A stretch of 38,463 nucleotides of DNA, taken from a bacterium (GTDB lineage: Bacteria > Patescibacteriota > Gracilibacteria > UBA1369 > PNNO01). Location of the stretch: the NCBI GenBank assembly GCA_021158225.1, contig JAGGUZ010000023.1, forward strand, positions 1 to 38,463, in the 5' to 3' direction. The notes under the pieces are model-generated. The model did no database searches, was not told the DNA's origin, and was given only the letters and a program-made list of their open reading frames with translations. This document shows, piece by piece, positions 16,197 to 24,396 of the stretch. How positions within the stretch are numbered: position 1 is the stretch's first letter; each line of letters starts with the position of its first letter. A program made the position numbers and the translations under genes.

Positions 16197-16682
16197 CTCT
16201 TCCGATAATAACTCTGATAAGAATTCCTTAGCCAACTTAAGTAAGTCAGTTTGTATTGTTAAAGCGAGATTATATTTTCTGTGTAACTCAATTAATTCTT
16301 GCGATTGGGGTGCATGCGATTCTAGAATTTCTCTAATTTTTTGTCTGATTTCACTTGTTGTATGTATGTATGTTGTACCGTTTTGCTCGTTACGTATTCC
16401 CGAGAGAAGTATATTGCAAATATGAATGGCAAGTGGTACCGAATTATCTCTTTCTTTATGTAATTCTGCGAATTGGATAATTCTATCAGTTGTTAAATCA
16501 ATTTCTAAAAGATTTTTGATTTTACTGAACATGGGGGCGCAACTAGCTTCTACTAATGCATCAAGTGGAAGATTTTCTTTAGGTATGTAATTTGAATCGT
16601 TGTTTTCTGGCGCCATAACTAAAAAAGGTAGCAAGGTAAGGAGTGTCATTATGCATGTATCTGTAGCAATTGTCAAGCTCAT
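16191..16682 (-). CDS. Orphan protein coupled to PP2C phosphatase
   Basis: 163 residues, no recognised family. The first 24 residues are hydrophobic (IMTLLTLLPFLVMA) and could be a signal peptide or anchor; the rest is predicted helical with LHKERDNS and LIELHRKYN segments. Its ATG overlaps the TGA of the PP2C gene (ATGA at 16679-16682), so it is very likely made together with the phosphatase and may be a partner or target. Confidence 0.6.
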   Translation of the reverse strand: MSLTIATDTCIMTLLTLLPFLVMAPENNDSNYIPKENLPLDALVEASCAPMFSKIKNLLEIDLTTDRIIQFAELHKERDNSVPLAIHICNILLSGIRNEQNGTTYIHTTSEIRQKIREILESHAPQSQELIELHRKYNLALTIQTDLLKLAKEFLSELLSEEI

Positions 16683-17779
16683 TCTATGATTGTGGCGGCA
16701 ATGCTGATATTATCCGGTTTACCTTTCCAATCTTTCATCATTTTAATTGCTTTTTCCTTTAAGGACTCAACGATTTTTTTAATGTTCGTACTTGTTTTGA
16801 GTTGCTCTTGTACATATGTGGCGATTTCTTGCGGTGAAATTGTATCGGATAATCCATCTGAACATATTAAAGCAACATCACCTTTTTGGACTTTTAAAAC
16901 AGTATGATGTGGATTGGTACTATCTTCCGAAGTTTCGCCGGTTTTAAGGTTAATTGCGTTTGCATCATGTCCGAGAGATTGAATAATTGAGCTTGGATTC
17001 ACATCTAATTTTGAAATTAAATCTTTTGCCTTTTCTTCGCCTATGTTCCTGCTTTCCATCATAAATGAAAGTAAATTATCATCTTGAGAATTATAAACAA
17101 GTTTGCCGTTTCTTATTAAAAGGGCTTTACTGTCTCCAACATGAACAAATTCGACTGTTTGATCTTTTTTACTCAGTCGCATTGCAACGAGGGTGGTACT
17201 ACAATCTTCAAATTTTGGACCATTATGTTTTTGATATGTTTGAACAGCTCTGTGCAATAGAGTTGGGAGTTCGTTAAAATGAGTTCCTTTTTTTAGGAAT
17301 TGTGCGGTGCCATATGTTGCAAGTGCGGAAGCAGCGTACCCAGTTCGTGAAGATCCTACCCCATCTGTGATAATCATTGTATCAGTATTTTTATCGATTA
17401 AGATGCCATCGTCATTTATTTCATGATTTACTCCGATATCTGTTGTGGCATATGCTTCGCCTGTTGCAAGTTGTACTTCTGTAGAACCATTTTCGTTACC
17501 TGCGAAGGCATACATATTTTTAGGTAATTCAAGTGTTTTACTGACAGGTTTTTGAAATTTTGTATCCGGTACCCCAAAGGTAATATGTGGAGGTATGATT
17601 TTTTCTCTAGTTTTATGTTGAAGTTCTTGAATCTCGACGAGATCTGTATCCGAAAGTTCAATAACATCATCATCTTGAGGATGAAATTTTTCCAGAAGGT
17701 CGTTGATTTCTTGTTCTGTAGGATTGAATTCAGAGTCCTGATTTGGGCTTGTACTGTGAGCAGTATTGTTGTTTGGCAT
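16679..17779 (-). CDS. PP2C-family serine/threonine protein phosphatase
   Basis: 366 residues. The first 85 are acidic and disordered, beyond the usual catalytic core. Metal and fold motifs in order: TTDIGVNHEINDDG (residues about 113-125, first metal Asp), ITDGVGSSRTGYAA (D139), HVGDSKALLIRNG (about 214-226), LICSDGLSDTIS (D308) and GKPDNISIAATII (D356-N357). This is the PPM phosphatase pattern; it removes phosphate from Ser/Thr on proteins using two Mn or Mg ions. No Hanks-type kinase is visible in the window, so its substrates are unknown. First gene of a three-gene set with two orphans. Confidence 0.88.
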   Translation of the reverse strand: MPNNNTAHSTSPNQDSEFNPTEQEINDLLEKFHPQDDDVIELSDTDLVEIQELQHKTREKIIPPHITFGVPDTKFQKPVSKTLELPKNMYAFAGNENGSTEVQLATGEAYATTDIGVNHEINDDGILIDKNTDTMIITDGVGSSRTGYAASALATYGTAQFLKKGTHFNELPTLLHRAVQTYQKHNGPKFEDCSTTLVAMRLSKKDQTVEFVHVGDSKALLIRNGKLVYNSQDDNLLSFMMESRNIGEEKAKDLISKLDVNPSSIIQSLGHDANAINLKTGETSEDSTNPHHTVLKVQKGDVALICSDGLSDTISPQEIATYVQEQLKTSTNIKKIVESLKEKAIKMMKDWKGKPDNISIAATIIE

Positions 17780-17910
17780 TTTTATTTTTTTATTTGTTTT
17801 GGCTGATATTCTTGAATATGAATATTTTTATTCGTATATCATACCATAAAATACAACCCTAGTCTACCCATGCCGGGTACGGATTTATCATTTTTTACGA
17901 CGATATTGTT

Positions 17911-19083
17911 TTATTTCTTGTACCTAAGAACTTTTTTACTAAGGGGATCTGTTATCTCAATTTCGTTAACTCCTTCTTTTGAGGATTGCTCAACTCGGCC
18001 TATTACTTTTGCTTCTATATCAAAATTGTTGGCCGTTTCAATAATTCCATCAACATCTTCTTTTGTACAAGAGATTATTAATCTGCATCCCATATTGAAT
18101 GTTTTGTATAATTCATATGGCTCAATATTCGAGTTTTCATATACGAATTTAAAGAACGGACCCGAGTTAATCATATTGTCCATTACATATTTTACATTTT
18201 TACCGAATCTTATAGGTTTTGTTAGTCCACCACCCGTACAATTAAAAATGCCTTTTATTTTATATCGTTTGGCTTTTAGTAGCTCTTTTATAAGTGGCAG
18301 ATACGAGCGAGTGGGGGATAGCATTGCTTCTCCCAATGTTAGGCTTGTATTTGGAATTTGTGTTCTTAAATCAAATTTTCCTGAATATGCATTATCCGAG
18401 ATATTCTTATCGTAAGTTTCCGGATATTTATCTTTATAGGAAGAATTTAACATAGCGTGGATCAACAATGTAAAACCGTTACTGCTGATCCCTGAATTGT
18501 ATTTGTCTTCGTATTTGGCTTTCCCATATGATGCGAATCCAATCAAAATGTCTCCATTGTCGGTTTTGCTGGCATCTATTACATCCTCTTTTTTCATTCT
18601 GGCGGAGACATCGGAATTAACAACAATAGTACGCACATTATTGCCTGTATCAGCGGTTTCTCCTCCACACATATCAATTTTTGCGTAATTGGAAAGTTTA
18701 GTGATTGATTCTTCGTATCCATTGATAATTTTTGATATTACTTCATCGGAAATTATTAACGGGTTTCTGTCGATTGAGTTGGTTAGCTTAAAATTATCTG
18801 TAGCACCTACGGCGACCATATCGTCAATATTCATAACAAGGCTATCTTGAGCAATCCCTTTCCATATATCGGGACTAAAGCCTTCTTTTGTTGCTATATA
18901 CGCTACATTTGCTTTGCTTCCGGATCCATCCGTATGTTTAATGTAGCAATATGAGTCATCACCAGCAATATCGGATGAAATAAAACAAAAAGCTCCCGGG
19001 AAAAGCCCTTTGGATAATCCGGTTATTGCTTTATGAACAGCATCTTTATCTGCATCTGATCCCAGTTGTTTGTAAGTAAGCAT
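17911..19083 (-). CDS. purM: Phosphoribosylformylglycinamidine cyclo-ligase (AIR synthetase)
   Basis: 390 residues, longer than the approximately 345 of E. coli PurM. ATP-dependent ring closure of FGAM to AIR, step 5 of purine synthesis. Recognisable parts: KHTDGSGSKANVAYIATKEG, KGIAQDSLVMNIDDMVAVGATD, MCGGETADTGNNVRTIVV, ISSNGFTLL and FNCTGGGLTKP. The wording of these motifs and the length resemble the long PurM variant I associate with Bacteroidetes rather than the short proteobacterial type. It is separated from purF-purD by 7 kb but on the same strand. No Shine-Dalgarno precedes the ATG. Confidence 0.87.
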   Translation of the reverse strand: MLTYKQLGSDADKDAVHKAITGLSKGLFPGAFCFISSDIAGDDSYCYIKHTDGSGSKANVAYIATKEGFSPDIWKGIAQDSLVMNIDDMVAVGATDNFKLTNSIDRNPLIISDEVISKIINGYEESITKLSNYAKIDMCGGETADTGNNVRTIVVNSDVSARMKKEDVIDASKTDNGDILIGFASYGKAKYEDKYNSGISSNGFTLLIHAMLNSSYKDKYPETYDKNISDNAYSGKFDLRTQIPNTSLTLGEAMLSPTRSYLPLIKELLKAKRYKIKGIFNCTGGGLTKPIRFGKNVKYVMDNMINSGPFFKFVYENSNIEPYELYKTFNMGCRLIISCTKEDVDGIIETANNFDIEAKVIGRVEQSSKEGVNEIEITDPLSKKVLRYKK

Positions 19084-19138
19084 TCTAAGGTGAATTAGAC
19101 ATTAAAAGACTTTACTCTTGAGTTTTTTATGGTTGTAA

Positions 19139-19215
<77 letters not shown>

Positions 19216-19255
19216 ATTTGTAAAAGATCAAAAATTAGTTTCATCTTCGAACGGT

Positions 19256-19285
19256 ATTATACATCGAAAACTGTTCTTTGGTGAA
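19256..19285 (-). promoter_or_regulatory. Possible tRNA promoter
   Basis: Minus strand TTCACC, 18 bp, TATAAT, ending about 40 bp before the tRNA 5' end. Good -10 box and weak -35 box. Confidence 0.4.
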
Positions 19286-19311
19286 CACAAAATATCAAAA
19301 CCGCGATCGAA

Positions 19312-19725
19312 TTATCTCACCTCTTTTTTCTCCGCTTTTTTCGTTTTCTCGGCAGAAGTTTCTTTTACATCTTTTTCTTTCTTTATATCTTTTGTATCGA
19401 CTTTTTCCTTTGTAGGCTTACTCTTTTTTGAAGTTTTTACGTTTTTCGTACCAACTTTTGCTTCTCCTATCCTGGCGATTGCTCTGGCCAGTCTTGATTT
19501 TTTGTTGTCGGCATTTTTGTTGTGAATAATATTCTTTTTCGCCGCCGTATCTATTGTTTTATACGCTACCGGAAGTAACTTTTCCGCCTCTTCTTTATTT
19601 CCTTGTGCTGCCATCGTAAGAACTTTTTTGATGTTCGTTTTCATTAAACTTCGTATAGGATAATTCCTTTGGCGTCTTTTTTCTGCTTGTTTAACACGTT
19701 TTTTTGCTGACTTGATTATTGGCAT
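19312..19725 (-). CDS. rpsT: 30S ribosomal protein S20 with Lys-rich tail
   Basis: 137 residues. The first 90 are a normal S20 (MPIIKSAKKRVKQAEKRR, then AAKKNIIHNKNADNKKSRLARAI). Residues about 92-137 form an extra tail of Lys, Glu and Thr, disordered and highly charged, not found in E. coli S20. S20 binds 16S rRNA helices in early 30S assembly. A near-consensus promoter lies at 19764-19792. The downstream tRNA on the same strand has its own weak promoter. Confidence 0.93.
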   Translation of the reverse strand: MPIIKSAKKRVKQAEKRRQRNYPIRSLMKTNIKKVLTMAAQGNKEEAEKLLPVAYKTIDTAAKKNIIHNKNADNKKSRLARAIARIGEAKVGTKNVKTSKKSKPTKEKVDTKDIKKEKDVKETSAEKTKKAEKKEVR

Positions 19726-19763
19726 ATCAATGATTTAGTATTGTTTCTGGAAATTGCCCATAA

Positions 19764-19792
19764 AATATATGCGATACATTCGTTAATGTCAA
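19764..19792 (-). promoter_or_regulatory. Strong promoter of rpsT
   Basis: Minus strand TTGACA (perfect), 17 bp, TATATT. Leader of roughly 30 nt to the ATG at 19725. Confidence 0.72.
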
Positions 19793-19798
19793 ACAATT

Positions 19799-20401
19799 AT
19801 GAATATTATTCTAGCTTCTAAAAGTAAAAGGCGTATACAACTTCTTAAAGGGTTGAATATTTCGTTTAAAGCTGTCCCAAGCGGGTATAAAGAAATTTCT
19901 TTTGAGAAGTCAAAGAAAACTCCTGCTGAATTTGCTCTTTTTAATGCTCGGAAAAAAGTTGAATCGGTAAGGAGCAAGACTGAAAACGCTATTATAATAG
20001 GTATGGATACCATTGGTGAATACAACGGAATGGTTTTTGAGAAACCGAAAGATAGGAAACATGCCGGTCATATGATAAGAACTCTTAGCGGTACAACTCA
20101 TAATGTAATTACAGGCATCTGTATTATGGATGCGGATTCTGGAGAAAGTGTAAAGGGAACTGAAATAACAAAAGTTACTTTTGCGTCACTATCTGATAAT
20201 GAAGTTGAAGCATATTTGGATTTCGGTGAATGGCAAGGACTTGCTTGCGGATATGGGATTCAGGGTATAGGGGCGTTATTTATCGAAAAAGTTGAAGGTG
20301 ATTACTTTAATGTAGTCGGTTTTCCAATTCACAGATTTTATTATCTTATGAAAGAAATGGGTGTGAATCTGCTTGAAAAAATGGGAAAAACCATTTTATA
20401 A
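19799..20401 (+). CDS. maf: Maf-like nucleotide pyrophosphatase
   Basis: 200 residues. Family motifs: ILASKSKRRIQLL (S-x-S-x-RR, phosphate loop), IIGMDTIGEYNGMVFEKP (the ADT-x-V equivalent with the catalytic Asp), LSGTTHNVITG and GYGIQGIGALFIEKVEGDYFNVVGFPI. Maf proteins hydrolyse non-canonical or modified NTPs (dTTP/UTP or m7GTP, depending on subgroup) and have been tied to septum inhibition. The subgroup cannot be told by eye. Divergent from rpsT across 73 bp. Confidence 0.9.
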   Translation: MNIILASKSKRRIQLLKGLNISFKAVPSGYKEISFEKSKKTPAEFALFNARKKVESVRSKTENAIIIGMDTIGEYNGMVFEKPKDRKHAGHMIRTLSGTTHNVITGICIMDADSGESVKGTEITKVTFASLSDNEVEAYLDFGEWQGLACGYGIQGIGALFIEKVEGDYFNVVGFPIHRFYYLMKEMGVNLLEKMGKTIL

Positions 20402-20492
20402 ACGGATTAAATAGCGGATCTTTACAATAAATTCTTCCAATTTTCTCTTAAATAAGGTAAAATAAAAAGGAAATAAAAATAAAATTTCTGTT

Positions 20493-20903
20493 ATGAATGT
20501 TCTAAGCGTGTATATATTCGGGAGATATCTGCTTGTTGCAATGTTTGGGCTTACATGCGACATGACAACACTTTTTTTACTTGTGCAATATGCAAAGTTT
20601 CCTGTTTTGGTTGCAACTGCGATTGCTTTTATGGTGGCCGTTATCGTTAATTTCAATCTCCATAAAAGATGGACTTTTCATGACAATGCAAAGAATGTAA
20701 AAACTCAATTTACATATTTTTTTATTATATCTACAGCGAATTTTTTGCTTACAATGGGTTTTATGTATTTGTTTGTCGATATTGTGAATCTTTGGTATAT
20801 GTTCGCAAAAATTATTACGGCGACTTTGGTTCTTATCTTCAGCTATACAATGAATAGGCTTCTTACCTTTAGGCATATTAGAATAAGAGGGAAAGTGATC
20901 TAA
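20493..20903 (+). CDS. GtrA-like membrane protein
   Basis: 136 residues, four transmembrane helices. Features of GtrA: the FGRYLLVAMFGLTCDMTTLFLL first helix pair, AVIVNFNLHKRWTFHDN between helices 2 and 3, and the closing FSYTMNRLLTFRH. GtrA-like proteins move undecaprenyl-linked sugars or support cell-surface polysaccharide modification. The adjacent S-layer-like gene fits a role in surface glycosylation, but that is only inference. A weak promoter (TTCCAA, 17 bp, TAAAAT) ends about 30 bp upstream of the ATG. Confidence 0.87.
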   Translation: MNVLSVYIFGRYLLVAMFGLTCDMTTLFLLVQYAKFPVLVATAIAFMVAVIVNFNLHKRWTFHDNAKNVKTQFTYFFIISTANFLLTMGFMYLFVDIVNLWYMFAKIITATLVLIFSYTMNRLLTFRHIRIRGKVI

Positions 20904-20925
20904 AATTCTATATTAGAAAAAATAC

Positions 20926-20954
20926 TTGACGAAAAGTAAAGTGGCAGTTATAAT
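20926..20954 (+). promoter_or_regulatory. Near-consensus promoter of S-layer-like gene
   Basis: TTGACG, 17 bp, TATAAT: the closest match to sigma-70 consensus in the window. Predicted start near 20961 gives a long leader of about 113 nt to the ATG at 21074. The leader is AT-rich with a CGAAAGGGGCTGAAAAC stretch at about 21003-21019, too far from the ATG for ribosome binding. Confidence 0.75.
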
Positions 20955-21073
20955 CGTCTCTAATGTTTTTGTAATGGCATGTCAAATCTTGCTTTATAAT
21001 CAACGAAAGGGGCTGAAAACAGTAAAAATACACTATTAATATATATTTTTTATACATCTAAACCATTTTACTT

Positions 21074-23986
21074 ATGTACAACAAAGCAAAAGCTCTCAAA
21101 CGCAGTACAAGCATATTTACGCTTGTTTCTCTTGCGTTTATGATGTTTGTTACAAGTATTGCGCCTGTTAGCGCAGATGCGCCTGCAATCAGCTCATTTG
21201 GGGTGGTCCAATCATCATTTAACCCATCCATTCAAAGAGCACAAATTGGTATGTCTCTTAACACAAGCGGGAAAATCGGGCTTGAAATCCAACAAGGGTC
21301 TAATCCGATTAAAACTCTTGCTATAAGACAAGACGTTGTTGCCGGAAGTCACACCTATTATTGGGATGGAACGGATGATAACGGAGTTAGGGTTGCGGAT
21401 GGAACATATAAAGCGCAACTTCTTTTTTATGGAGATAATTTTACTTTATTTGCAAGTGATAATGTTGTTGTAAGCTCGGATTCCGGTTCTACTCCTCAAA
21501 CGGATGTGATTACAAATGATTATGCTTATCCTTCTTCATTTGATCCAAGAAATGAGTATCCTAAAATATATTTCACATTAACCGAAGCGGTTAGTGATTT
21601 AACGGTACGTATAGAAAAAGATGGAGTCGAAGTTGTTACTCTTGCTTCCGGAGTAAGCAAAGCTCCTGGAACTTATTCTTATCAATGGAATTCCAGGGAT
21701 AAACATAATGTTATAGTTGGAGAAGGGGAGTATCGTTATGTAATTACTGCAAAAGGCGATATAGAATACGGATATCTAATGGCAAGTTATGGAAATGTAA
21801 ACGGAGTTGCTCCAAGTATAACAAACGATTATGCATCTCCATCGTCATTTGATCCTCAAATCGAAAATACTTATGTTCATTACACTCTTAATGTCGGATC
21901 GTATGTAAATGTTAACATTTATGACGGATCTACTTTGGTAAAGAATTTGGTCTATTATGAAAACCAAACTTCCGGAGCTCATTCTGTTGCTTGGAATGGT
22001 CATAATTCAAATGGTGATATTGTTGTGCCTGGTTCATACAGATATGTGATTAAAGCTAAAAATGCATGGGGAGAAGATACGGAAGATGGGACTGTAACTG
22101 TTAACTATACTGTTGTTGATCCTGTAGTTACTCCTGATATTACCAATATGTATGTTTCTCCTAAAACCTTTGATCCATCGGAAAATGAACAGATGAATGT
22201 TAACTATACGCTAAATACTTGCGCTTATGTTACGGCGAAAGTCTATAAAAAATCCGATAATTCTTATGTAGACACTTTAAAAGAAGTTGATTATCAATGT
22301 GCCGGAACTTATTCCGAGGCATGGAATGGTCGTGATTCAAGCAATAATATCGTAAGCAATGATGATTATACAATTAAGGTAAATGCAATTAATTCTAAAG
22401 GTTCCGATACCGAGCAAGATGATGTTACTGTAATTGACGCAAGTGAAACTCATAACGCTCCGAATGTCTCTAATTTGGACGTTTCGCCGGAAACATTTGA
22501 TCCTTCTAACGAAACAACAACTGTTTCGTTTAATCTTAATGAATGTGCGGATACGGATGTACGTGTTTACGATTATAATGATAATCTTGTAACTGAACTT
22601 AGAGATAATGTGAATTTATGTGAAGGATCTCACTCTGTTACATGGGATGGAGAAGATAATCATAATGATAATGTGGATGAAGGTGATTATTATTTCAAAG
22701 TTTCGGCGCAAAACTCTTATGGATATGATAGCGAGAAAGTCTATGTAAGAGTTGACTATTCTTCATACAATGGTAATGAAGATCCAAGTATTACTCGCAT
22801 TGATGTTAATCCGGATGTTTTTGATCCGTACGATGAAAGAACGGAACTTAGTTTTAAGTTAAACACTTGCGCAGATGTTACAATTGAAGTTCGTGATATG
22901 GATAACGATCGTGTTGCGGATATAATTAACGATAGGAACCTTTGCGAAGGAACGCACGATTATAGATGGGATGGTGAAGACAATAGTGGAGATAAAGTTC
23001 GTCAAGATAAATACGAGTTCTATATAAGAGCTGAAAATAGTAAGGGACTGGATACTGCACGTGTTGATGTTGAAGTGGATTATAATAATCATCACATTGA
23101 TTCGGAAGACAGATGTGTAGGATATCTTGATGTAAGTGCAAACGATCCTTATTGTGAAGCAATTGAATATGTTAAAGGTGCTGGAATATTTGATGGATAT
23201 GACGATGGCTTGTTTAGACCGTATCAAGCGATTAATCGTGCTGAAACAACCAAAGTTATTGTAAGAGCCTTTAATTACCCTGAATTACCGCCTGATGGAA
23301 CGAACCTTGGATTTTGGGATGTATCACCGTGGGATTGGTATATGGGATATCTCAGAACCGCCAAAGAATATGGAATTATCCAGGGATATCCGGATGGAAG
23401 TTTTAAACCGGCTCAGGTTACAAATAGGGTTGAACTATTAAAAATCTTTCTAAAGTCTGCAAGTGTTGCTCTTCCTACATGCACTACCGCAAGTTATCCG
23501 GATACGGCTGTTAACGGTTGGTATTCGGATTACGTATGTTATTCGAAGATGCACGGATTAATGGATACTGATTATTATGGAAACTTTAATCCCGGAAAGC
23601 CAATGACAAGAGGTGATGTGGCAAAACTCTTTTACAGATTCTCGAAAAGAAATCTTGGAGGAAACAATTATAATAACTATGGGGATGCGCCACATGTATC
23701 TGATGTAAGATTTTCCGACTATAGTCTTAGCGAAGGAGATTCTTTTAGAATTTATTATACGGTTGACGAATCGGCTGATGTAACCGTAGAAATTTTGGAT
23801 GACAACAAACATGTTGTTAGAACACTTGTTGATGATCTTTATAAATCACGAGGGGATCACAGTGTCTATTTTGACGGAGAAGATAAATATTCCGATGACT
23901 TACAAAATGGAATGTACTTTGTAAGAATTGAAGCAAAGAATAGTGATGGCTTTTATAAAGTTGATGTTAGATTTGAAGTTGAGTAG
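21074..23986 (+). CDS. S-layer-like protein: Ig/FlgD-like repeats with central SLH triplet
   Basis: 970 residues. The signal peptide ends at VSA (about residue 34). Six repeats of about 100-110 residues begin near residues 35, 146, 249, 356, 465 and 573; each has a TFDP or SFDP motif, a central W(D/N)G-(E/R)D motif and a closing YxxxAxNxxG segment, matching FlgD-type Ig domains. Repeats 4-6 each carry one Cys pair (TCAY/QCAG, ECAD/LCEG, TCAD/LCEG), likely a disulfide. Three SLH domains follow (about 684-865; GIFDGYDDGLFRPYQAINRAE, IIQGYPDGSFKPAQVTNRVE and LMDTDYYGNFNPGKPMTRGD). A seventh Ig repeat (about 872-970) closes the protein. SLH domains bind pyruvylated wall polymer. The strong promoter and intrinsic terminator suggest high monocistronic expression. 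Confidence 0.88.
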   Translation: MYNKAKALKRSTSIFTLVSLAFMMFVTSIAPVSADAPAISSFGVVQSSFNPSIQRAQIGMSLNTSGKIGLEIQQGSNPIKTLAIRQDVVAGSHTYYWDGTDDNGVRVADGTYKAQLLFYGDNFTLFASDNVVVSSDSGSTPQTDVITNDYAYPSSFDPRNEYPKIYFTLTEAVSDLTVRIEKDGVEVVTLASGVSKAPGTYSYQWNSRDKHNVIVGEGEYRYVITAKGDIEYGYLMASYGNVNGVAPSITNDYASPSSFDPQIENTYVHYTLNVGSYVNVNIYDGSTLVKNLVYYENQTSGAHSVAWNGHNSNGDIVVPGSYRYVIKAKNAWGEDTEDGTVTVNYTVVDPVVTPDITNMYVSPKTFDPSENEQMNVNYTLNTCAYVTAKVYKKSDNSYVDTLKEVDYQCAGTYSEAWNGRDSSNNIVSNDDYTIKVNAINSKGSDTEQDDVTVIDASETHNAPNVSNLDVSPETFDPSNETTTVSFNLNECADTDVRVYDYNDNLVTELRDNVNLCEGSHSVTWDGEDNHNDNVDEGDYYFKVSAQNSYGYDSEKVYVRVDYSSYNGNEDPSITRIDVNPDVFDPYDERTELSFKLNTCADVTIEVRDMDNDRVADIINDRNLCEGTHDYRWDGEDNSGDKVRQDKYEFYIRAENSKGLDTARVDVEVDYNNHHIDSEDRCVGYLDVSANDPYCEAIEYVKGAGIFDGYDDGLFRPYQAINRAETTKVIVRAFNYPELPPDGTNLGFWDVSPWDWYMGYLRTAKEYGIIQGYPDGSFKPAQVTNRVELLKIFLKSASVALPTCTTASYPDTAVNGWYSDYVCYSKMHGLMDTDYYGNFNPGKPMTRGDVAKLFYRFSKRNLGGNNYNNYGDAPHVSDVRFSDYSLSEGDSFRIYYTVDESADVTVEILDDNKHVVRTLVDDLYKSRGDHSVYFDGEDKYSDDLQNGMYFVRIEAKNSDGFYKVDVRFEVE

Positions 23987-24018
23987 TAAGCTATGAGATA
24001 AATTCTTGGAATTACGGT

Positions 24019-24058
24019 AAAAAGAGCATTTTATCAATTGATAAAATGCTCTTTTTTT
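24019..24058 (+). terminator. Intrinsic terminator of S-layer-like gene
   Basis: A perfect inverted repeat of about 17 bp (arms 24019-24035 and 24040-24056, loop AATT) ends in a run of seven T. It lies 33 bp after the stop codon. The A-rich upstream arm could also work in reverse. Confidence 0.88.
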
Positions 24059-24066
24059 GCTAAAAT
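24038..24066 (+). promoter_or_regulatory. Promoter overlapping the terminator, for first ytxH gene
   Basis: TTGATA, 17 bp, TAAAAT with TGC directly before the -10 (extended -10). The -35 box lies in the loop and descending arm of the terminator hairpin. Confidence 0.55.
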
Positions 24067-24098
24067 AAAACGATGAACAACAAAATAAAAACAAAACT

Positions 24099-24332
24099 AT
24101 GAAAACAGAAAAATTAGCTATTGGAGCATTAATCGGTGCGGTGTTTGTCCTTTTATTTGCTCCTCAAAAAGGTAGGAATGTTCGCATGCAAATAAAAAGA
24201 TCAAATGATGGGTTAGAACCTTTGGCACGCGGATACAAGAATCTTTTTTCTGAATTTTTTCGAGTTGTAACAATGCGTATACCACATACAATTATGAGGA
24301 ATCCGTTTACGGTTACTTCTCTTAAGAAGTGA
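24099..24332 (+). CDS. Short YtxH-like membrane protein
   Basis: 77 residues. An N-terminal helix GALIGAVFVLLFAPQKGRNVR matches the YtxH start (glycine-rich helix followed by LFAP-x-KG), then a basic tail without membrane segments. YtxH proteins are general-stress-associated small membrane proteins of unknown biochemistry. The second YtxH gene follows 64 bp later with its own promoter. A 9-codon A-rich ORF at 24073-24102 ends in a TGA overlapping this ATG. Confidence 0.7.
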   Translation: MKTEKLAIGALIGAVFVLLFAPQKGRNVRMQIKRSNDGLEPLARGYKNLFSEFFRVVTMRIPHTIMRNPFTVTSLKK

Positions 24333-24340
24333 TTAAAATC

Positions 24341-24368
24341 TTGCTTATTTATGAAACTGATTTATAAT
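24341..24368 (+). promoter_or_regulatory. Promoter of second ytxH gene
   Basis: TTGCTT, 16 bp, TATAAT, about 28 bp before the ATG at 24397. Confidence 0.5.
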
Positions 24369-24396
24369 TATATTTGCACATAACTTTTTATTTACT

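Noticed and set aside
17866-17882. Terminator after purM (TACCC/GGGTA hairpin)
   Set aside because: Stem of only about 5 bp with no T-run in the minus direction.
19084-19138. Purine riboswitch upstream of purM
   Set aside because: 55 bp between the tRNA and purM is too short and has no conserved three-way junction.
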